Assembly (NCBI GenBank): GCA_046160345.1
Contig: JBJXGO010000194.1
Location: 5,467 to 69,466, forward strand
Direction: 5' to 3'
Length of the DNA: 64,000 bases
DNA from: M3007 sp046160345
GTDB taxonomy: Bacteria > Bacteroidota > Bacteroidia > Chitinophagales > Saprospiraceae
The notes below the pieces were generated by a model that worked only from the letters and a program-made list of their open reading frames with translations, did not search any database and was not told where the DNA came from. Shown one piece after another: positions 60,336-64,000 of the stretch (position 1 is its first letter; each line of letters opens with the position of its first letter). The translations under genes were made by a program, and so were the position numbers.

Positions 60336-62267
60336 TTAAAAGAGGCTGACGTATCCAAGATGGAATTTCGTTGCCCGAAAATCCACAGATTGGCCCAAGT
60401 CTCGTCGGCCAACTGCCGCAGAAATACCAAAAATGCCCGCTCGTGTCTCGAAATTCAGTCCGGCCCCAAATCCGAGGGGGCGAAGAATAATACGATTGTT
60501 TGTCGCCAGGTTTTCCAGATAACCAGCATCTATAAAAGCAGCAAGAAACGAATTTTGTCCTAAGAGCAGGCGCCATTCCATTGTGCCTGCTATAAATCGG
60601 GTTGCAAATATGCTTTCCTCGTCAAAACCGCGCAATAGTTTGTTGCCCCCGAGCCTGTAGTTCTCATTGGCAAATACAGGCTTTTCTGAAAAAATCCCGG
60701 CAGCTCTTAGTCCTAGTTTTATCGTGCTGCGCAAAAAAACCGGGATAAAAACCTCCGTGCGCAATTCGCTGCGATAACGGGCTGACCTGCCTGACAATGA
60801 ATCATATAAGCTTGAAAAAGAAAAATCTGGCTGGTCTGGGTCACGCAGCCCTTCAATCTGAGAATTGCGCCGCACATTATTAAATCCGGCTACTGCCTTG
60901 ACCGTTAGCGACCAACCTCGCCGGGGATTAAAACGATAGTCAAGTCGTGAAAAAGAGGTTTCAAGGCCAAAGCCATTTTGACGAAAATCAAGGGTGCTGG
61001 GTAATTGATGCGAAGCAAGCAAGGCAAGCGTGTCCACTTTTTGGAGCGAGGAGGTTTTGTTTTCCCAGAAAAAACGCACGAAATCTGCCCCAACAAAAAG
61101 ATAGGAAACACCCGCCTCTCCTTGAGCATCTGTCCAGGTGCTGTCTCGTCGGAAAATACCCAAACGAGCTTCGGCACCGAAAGTAGAACCCAAAATATAG
61201 GGCACTGCTGCCTGAATGTCCATTTTTTGAGTCTCTGGCCGTAGTCGTTCCAGTTCGGCAGAAAAGCGTTCTCCCAGATTTAAGGCGTTCTGAAAGGCGG
61301 CACTCAGCGAGCCTGTAAGCAATAGTTTGCTGTTGGTAGCGGTAGGTTGAGGCAATAAGCCGATGATGAAATCAAACCTGCTTGCCCGTTTTTTTTGGAG
61401 GAACAAATTGATGGTAGCTTCACCGTAATCGATATCCTCGGTGGTTTTGGGCAATTCTGGGGCCTTGCCTCTTCCAGCAAAAGTGACTGTAGGATTGGAT
61501 CTTGATTCCAAAAAAACCAAAGAATTCAGCTGCTCCCGAAGTCGCAGCACTCGAGACCGACTATAGGGCGATCCTGTTTTTATGCCCAAATAATTTGGTA
61601 AAAAGGCCTTGGGTAATTTTACCTCGCCTCTGATTTTCAAAGATTTAAATACAAAAAAACGATTTTTATCCACTTGCAATACGGCTGAAACGAGGCCTCC
61701 ACTGTCCACAACGACACTATCGAGCCAAATGCTGGCAAAAGGGTAGCCGTTGTTCTCGGCTTGCACCAAAAGGGCTTGTTCGAGTTTCAACACAGCCTTG
61801 TATTGGAGAGGCTTTCCAGAAAAAAGTTTTTCCGGATAACCTGCAGCCGTCAGCCAGTTTTCATTTTCAAACCCGGAGCCGACTCTAAGCGATACCCAGT
61901 ACATGGCTGGGCCTAGCGTAAGAAACTGCTTGGAAAGCGCTTTGCCTGCAGAATCGTTATTCGATTTGATAATCGTTGAGTCAATCGAAACCAATAAAAA
62001 AGATCTTTGACGAAAATAGCGGAGCAAGTCAAGGCAAAAAGTATCGGTAGGAATTTCTGATGGTATGATAAACGTTGCTGTATCTCCCTGTACCTCAATA
62101 GGTTTTGATTTAAAATCCTTTATATTTTTCCAAAATGCGGGTTGTTCTGAAGGACTTAACAGATAAGATATTTTTGTGGTTTGAGCAGACAATGAAAACC
62201 CATACAAGGTGCAAACCATCCAGGTAAGTACAAAATGCGGTGTTATAGACTTAGACATCGCTTTCAT
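60336..62267 (-). CDS. Omp85-family outer-membrane protein (BamA/TamA-like)
   Basis: 643 residues. Signal peptide (cleavage after SLSAQ), an N-terminal region with POTRA-like alpha/beta pattern (about 30-290, including FKSLKIRGEVKLPKAFLPNYLGIKTGSPYS) and a C-terminal 16-strand barrel (about 300-643). The barrel has the lid motif LLRGFDEESIFATRF (RGF) and final strand KFHLGYVSLF. Such proteins insert or translocate outer-membrane substrates. It is smaller than BamA and lacks most POTRAs, so closer to a TamA- or patatin-type translocator. Lies 88 bases upstream of the PorP/SprF gene. Confidence 0.87.
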   Translation of the reverse strand: MKAMSKSITPHFVLTWMVCTLYGFSLSAQTTKISYLLSPSEQPAFWKNIKDFKSKPIEVQGDTATFIIPSEIPTDTFCLDLLRYFRQRSFLLVSIDSTIIKSNNDSAGKALSKQFLTLGPAMYWVSLRVGSGFENENWLTAAGYPEKLFSGKPLQYKAVLKLEQALLVQAENNGYPFASIWLDSVVVDSGGLVSAVLQVDKNRFFVFKSLKIRGEVKLPKAFLPNYLGIKTGSPYSRSRVLRLREQLNSLVFLESRSNPTVTFAGRGKAPELPKTTEDIDYGEATINLFLQKKRASRFDFIIGLLPQPTATNSKLLLTGSLSAAFQNALNLGERFSAELERLRPETQKMDIQAAVPYILGSTFGAEARLGIFRRDSTWTDAQGEAGVSYLFVGADFVRFFWENKTSSLQKVDTLALLASHQLPSTLDFRQNGFGLETSFSRLDYRFNPRRGWSLTVKAVAGFNNVRRNSQIEGLRDPDQPDFSFSSLYDSLSGRSARYRSELRTEVFIPVFLRSTIKLGLRAAGIFSEKPVFANENYRLGGNKLLRGFDEESIFATRFIAGTMEWRLLLGQNSFLAAFIDAGYLENLATNNRIILRPLGFGAGLNFETRAGIFGISAAVGRRDLGQSVDFRATKFHLGYVSLF

Positions 62268-62358
62268 GACGGCTTTTTCTGTTCAAGGTTGTTTCTAAAA
62301 TAAAAATTTGCTTTTATCCGCTTAATACCAATACATTTATCCACAAAAACAGATTGCT

Positions 62359-62790
62359 ATGCTAAAAGTAAGTCAAATTCTCGCCTCAAAAGCCAAAAGT
62401 GCTGTCTATTCCGTTGCACCAACCCAAATGGTCATTGAGGCCCTTGAACTTATGTCAGCCCGCAATATTGGTGCGGTTATGGTATTACAAAACGAACGCC
62501 TGGTGGGCATTTTTTCGGAGCGGGACTATGCAAGAAAAGGTATCCTCCAGGATCGAAAAGCAAAAAGCACGCCTGTTAGCGAGGTGATGACGGCCAATGT
62601 TTTCACTGTAAGCCCGGATGCAAGCATTGAAGAATGTATGCAAATTATGTCGGAGCGAAAATTCCGCCATCTGCCTGTTCTAAATGGTTCGGAGGTTGTT
62701 GGCCTGATCAGTGTCAGCGACGTTGTGGCGGCTATTATCCGGGAACAACAGTTCCGGATTGAAAGCCTGGAACAGTATATCAGCAGTTAA
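62359..62790 (+). CDS. CBS-domain pair protein
   Basis: 143 residues, almost entirely two CBS motifs: VYSVAPTQMVIEALELMSARNIGAVMVLQNERLVGIFSERDYARK (about 17-62) and VFTVSPDASIEECMQIMSERKFRHLPVLNGSEVVGLISVSDVV (about 83-128). These bind adenine nucleotides as a regulatory sensor. No effector domain is attached. Divergent from the Omp85 gene; single gene. Confidence 0.93.
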   Translation: MLKVSQILASKAKSAVYSVAPTQMVIEALELMSARNIGAVMVLQNERLVGIFSERDYARKGILQDRKAKSTPVSEVMTANVFTVSPDASIEECMQIMSERKFRHLPVLNGSEVVGLISVSDVVAAIIREQQFRIESLEQYISS

Positions 62791-62795
62791 GGACT

Positions 62796-63029
62796 CTATT
62801 TTGCCGCCAGCTGTTTCTCTGTCAGGGCCGCTATGAGTGCCGCGCCTGCGTTTATCAGTGCCGCGCCCATGGGATCAGCAGATAGTGCGTTGAATGGCCC
62901 TTGCCCAAAATGGATGCCGCTTGGTGTAAGCATGTTCAGCCGGATTTGCCCGTATTCCCGTGGAGCAGGCCGGTTGCCTTTGCCTTCCCAAGGTCCAATC
63001 CTGGGTGCTACTTCTTGACCCACGGCCAA
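62796..63029 (-). CDS. Small hypothetical protein, doubtful
   Basis: 77 codons from TTG 63029, or 46 from the internal ATG. The peptide reads protein-like at its end (NMLTPSGIHFGQGPFNALSADPMGAALINAGAALIAAL). It lies in the same frame as the glycosyltransferase, whose TAA at 63045-63047 is followed by five codons and then this TTG. It could be a real downstream gene, or sequence left after a stop mutation in a longer reading. No family recognised. Confidence 0.4.
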   Translation of the reverse strand: MAVGQEVAPRIGPWEGKGNRPAPREYGQIRLNMLTPSGIHFGQGPFNALSADPMGAALINAGAALIAALTEKQLAAK

Positions 63030-63044
63030 TAAATGGCGAATTTT

Positions 63045-64000
63045 TTACTCTTTCATGGTTAACAGTTTATCTGGTGGTGCTTCCAACAGGGCAGGGGCTT
63101 CTTTGTGAAGGGGTTTTCCATTGAGTACCTGCTCGTAAAGTTTCAGATAATCTTTGGCCATTCGCTCAGCGGAGAAATGTTCGAGGGCGTGTTCATGACA
63201 ACGCCGGGGGTCAAAAGCTCCTGCATTTTTTATGGCATCCACGAGTTCTGATTTTTTAACGGAGAGGCATCCAAACTCTGAGTAGAAGGCATCCACCATA
63301 CCATTCCAGGTGTTTTTTTTCCGTTCAGTAAATTCTTTTTTGCCCAGTATCTCGGGTAATGAGCCGTAAGGAGTACCAAACACCGGGCAACCAAAATAAA
63401 GGCTTTCCACAATGGCCAAACCAAAAGGCTCATGCCACAGCACCGGGAAAATCAAGCCTTTGGAGCCGTTGATAATGGCGTTTTTACCATCGCCGCCCAG
63501 CATGCCGTGGAAACGGACATGAGGGGTGAGTGTGATCCGAAGTCCCATGCGGAAATTGACCCGGGTGCCGCCAATGACATGCAGCCGTTCGCCCGCTCTT
63601 CCGGCCAGGTCAATAGCGCCCCGCACATTTTTTACACGCCAGGCAGCATTGCCCAGAAAATGAAAATAAAGCCGGCGATTTTCCAGCTCGGGTTTTCCGT
63701 AGTCGTCAAAGTCAATGCCGTTGTGCACATAAACGGAGCCGCCATGCCTATGTGCATGATTATAGGAAATAAAAACAGTATTTTGGTGGAAGGTATGAGG
63801 TTCGAAGATGTTGCCGTGGAGGGTGGTGATATGTGGTTTGGGGAGTTCCTCCTTGGTTTCAAAATGCATGTGTACCACATCACAGTCGTCTGGTATTTGT
63901 TCAGACAAGGGCAGTTTGTCATTGATGGTCAACACATTGGCAAAAGGACAAGAGGAGCCGGCCTTGATCAGGTATGTTACCTCATGCCCCATCCTAACGA
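63045..64000 (-). CDS. GT4-family glycosyltransferase (N-terminus beyond the window)
   Basis: The frame is open through the right edge; the first visible residues (RMGHEVTYLI) correspond to the usual GxxxGHEV segment about 20-30 residues into GT4 enzymes, so a short N-terminus is missing. Donor-binding domain with the E-x7-E region: FGLAIVESLYFGCPVFGTPYGSLPEIL. Transfers sugar from a nucleotide donor; acceptor unknown. C-terminal tail LEAPPDKLLTMKE. Confidence 0.9.
   Translation of the reverse strand, partial: VRMGHEVTYLIKAGSSCPFANVLTINDKLPLSEQIPDDCDVVHMHFETKEELPKPHITTLHGNIFEPHTFHQNTVFISYNHAHRHGGSVYVHNGIDFDDYGKPELENRRLYFHFLGNAAWRVKNVRGAIDLAGRAGERLHVIGGTRVNFRMGLRITLTPHVRFHGMLGGDGKNAIINGSKGLIFPVLWHEPFGLAIVESLYFGCPVFGTPYGSLPEILGKKEFTERKKNTWNGMVDAFYSEFGCLSVKKSELVDAIKNAGAFDPRRCHEHALEHFSAERMAKDYLKLYEQVLNGKPLHKEAPALLEAPPDKLLTMKE

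Noticed and set aside
62833..63018. Plus-strand 61-codon frame opposite the small hypothetical gene
   Set aside because: Its peptide is Pro/Ser/Ala-rich with no protein-like pattern, and the minus-strand reading is more credible.

Overview
The window looks like chromosome from a member of the Bacteroidota, most likely Saprospirales/Saprospiraceae. The evidence is: type IX secretion and gliding genes (gldJ and a PorP/SprF protein); three secreted proteins ending in type-IX sorting tails (25869-28547, 51336-53396, 54681-56063); DUF6089, DUF5723 and DUF4349 envelope proteins; a LytS/LytTR pair whose sensor is a beta-propeller; and repeated TAnnTTTG (-7) promoter boxes in place of the -10/Shine-Dalgarno pattern of Proteobacteria. 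Genus is not determinable from sequence reading alone. No tRNA, rRNA, CRISPR array or intact insertion sequence was seen. The first gene (subtilisin) and the last (glycosyltransferase) run off the window.

Layout. 1-4.3 kb: S8 protease, thioredoxin reductase, DUF4349 lipoprotein, outer-membrane protein. 4.3-7.1 kb: a small accessory patch holding a gene remnant, an HTH regulator with a clear promoter and operator-like repeats, a broken nucleotidyltransferase (decayed toxin-antitoxin-like pair), a membrane protein and a Bro-N protein. 7.1-20.1 kb: enolase with a terminator and a repeat-laden leader; an operon of a barrel protein, DUF1905/YdeI and FAH hydrolase; a pseudouridine synthase with an array-encoded tail; a 1351-residue protein with the layout of mammalian soluble adenylyl cyclase; DUF6089; an oxidoreductase; DoxX; and a gamma carbonic anhydrase/VanZ/SH3 operon. 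20-28.6 kb: gluzincin peptidase, propeller histidine kinase overlapping its LytTR regulator, and a secreted M43 metalloprotease. 29-36.8 kb: RtcB ligase, (alpha/alpha)6 glycosidase, YheT hydrolase, and a DUF5723/lipoprotein pair.

36.9-43.1 kb is one long minus-strand run: RND-type adaptor, membrane protein, DUF58, then a two-gene AAA ATPase + RloB (Toprim) module that resembles RloAB/AbiL anti-phage systems, then nspC. 43.5-46.5 kb is the translation block rplM-rpsI-rpsB-tsf. It has structured leaders and a three-unit tandem repeat between rplM and rpsI, and it closes with a strong terminator. 46.6-49.4 kb: a tight SDR-CPBP-SDR cassette in which the CPBP protein lacks its first motif glutamate. 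49.5-57.5 kb: TPR protein, an unrecognised TTG-start gene, a vWA cell-surface protein, ACMSD, an LVIVD-repeat protein and a flippase. Very long hairpins sit between the convergent pairs. 57.5-64 kb: gldJ, PorP/SprF, an Omp85 protein, a CBS protein and a glycosyltransferase.

The most interesting items are the soluble-adenylyl-cyclase-like giant protein, the RloAB-like defence module beside a polyamine gene, the repeat and RNA structures in the ribosomal-protein operon, the CPBP protein with a substituted catalytic motif, and the family of long palindromes and TTGGTTATTGG arrays. All functional calls were made by reading motifs; no database search was possible.
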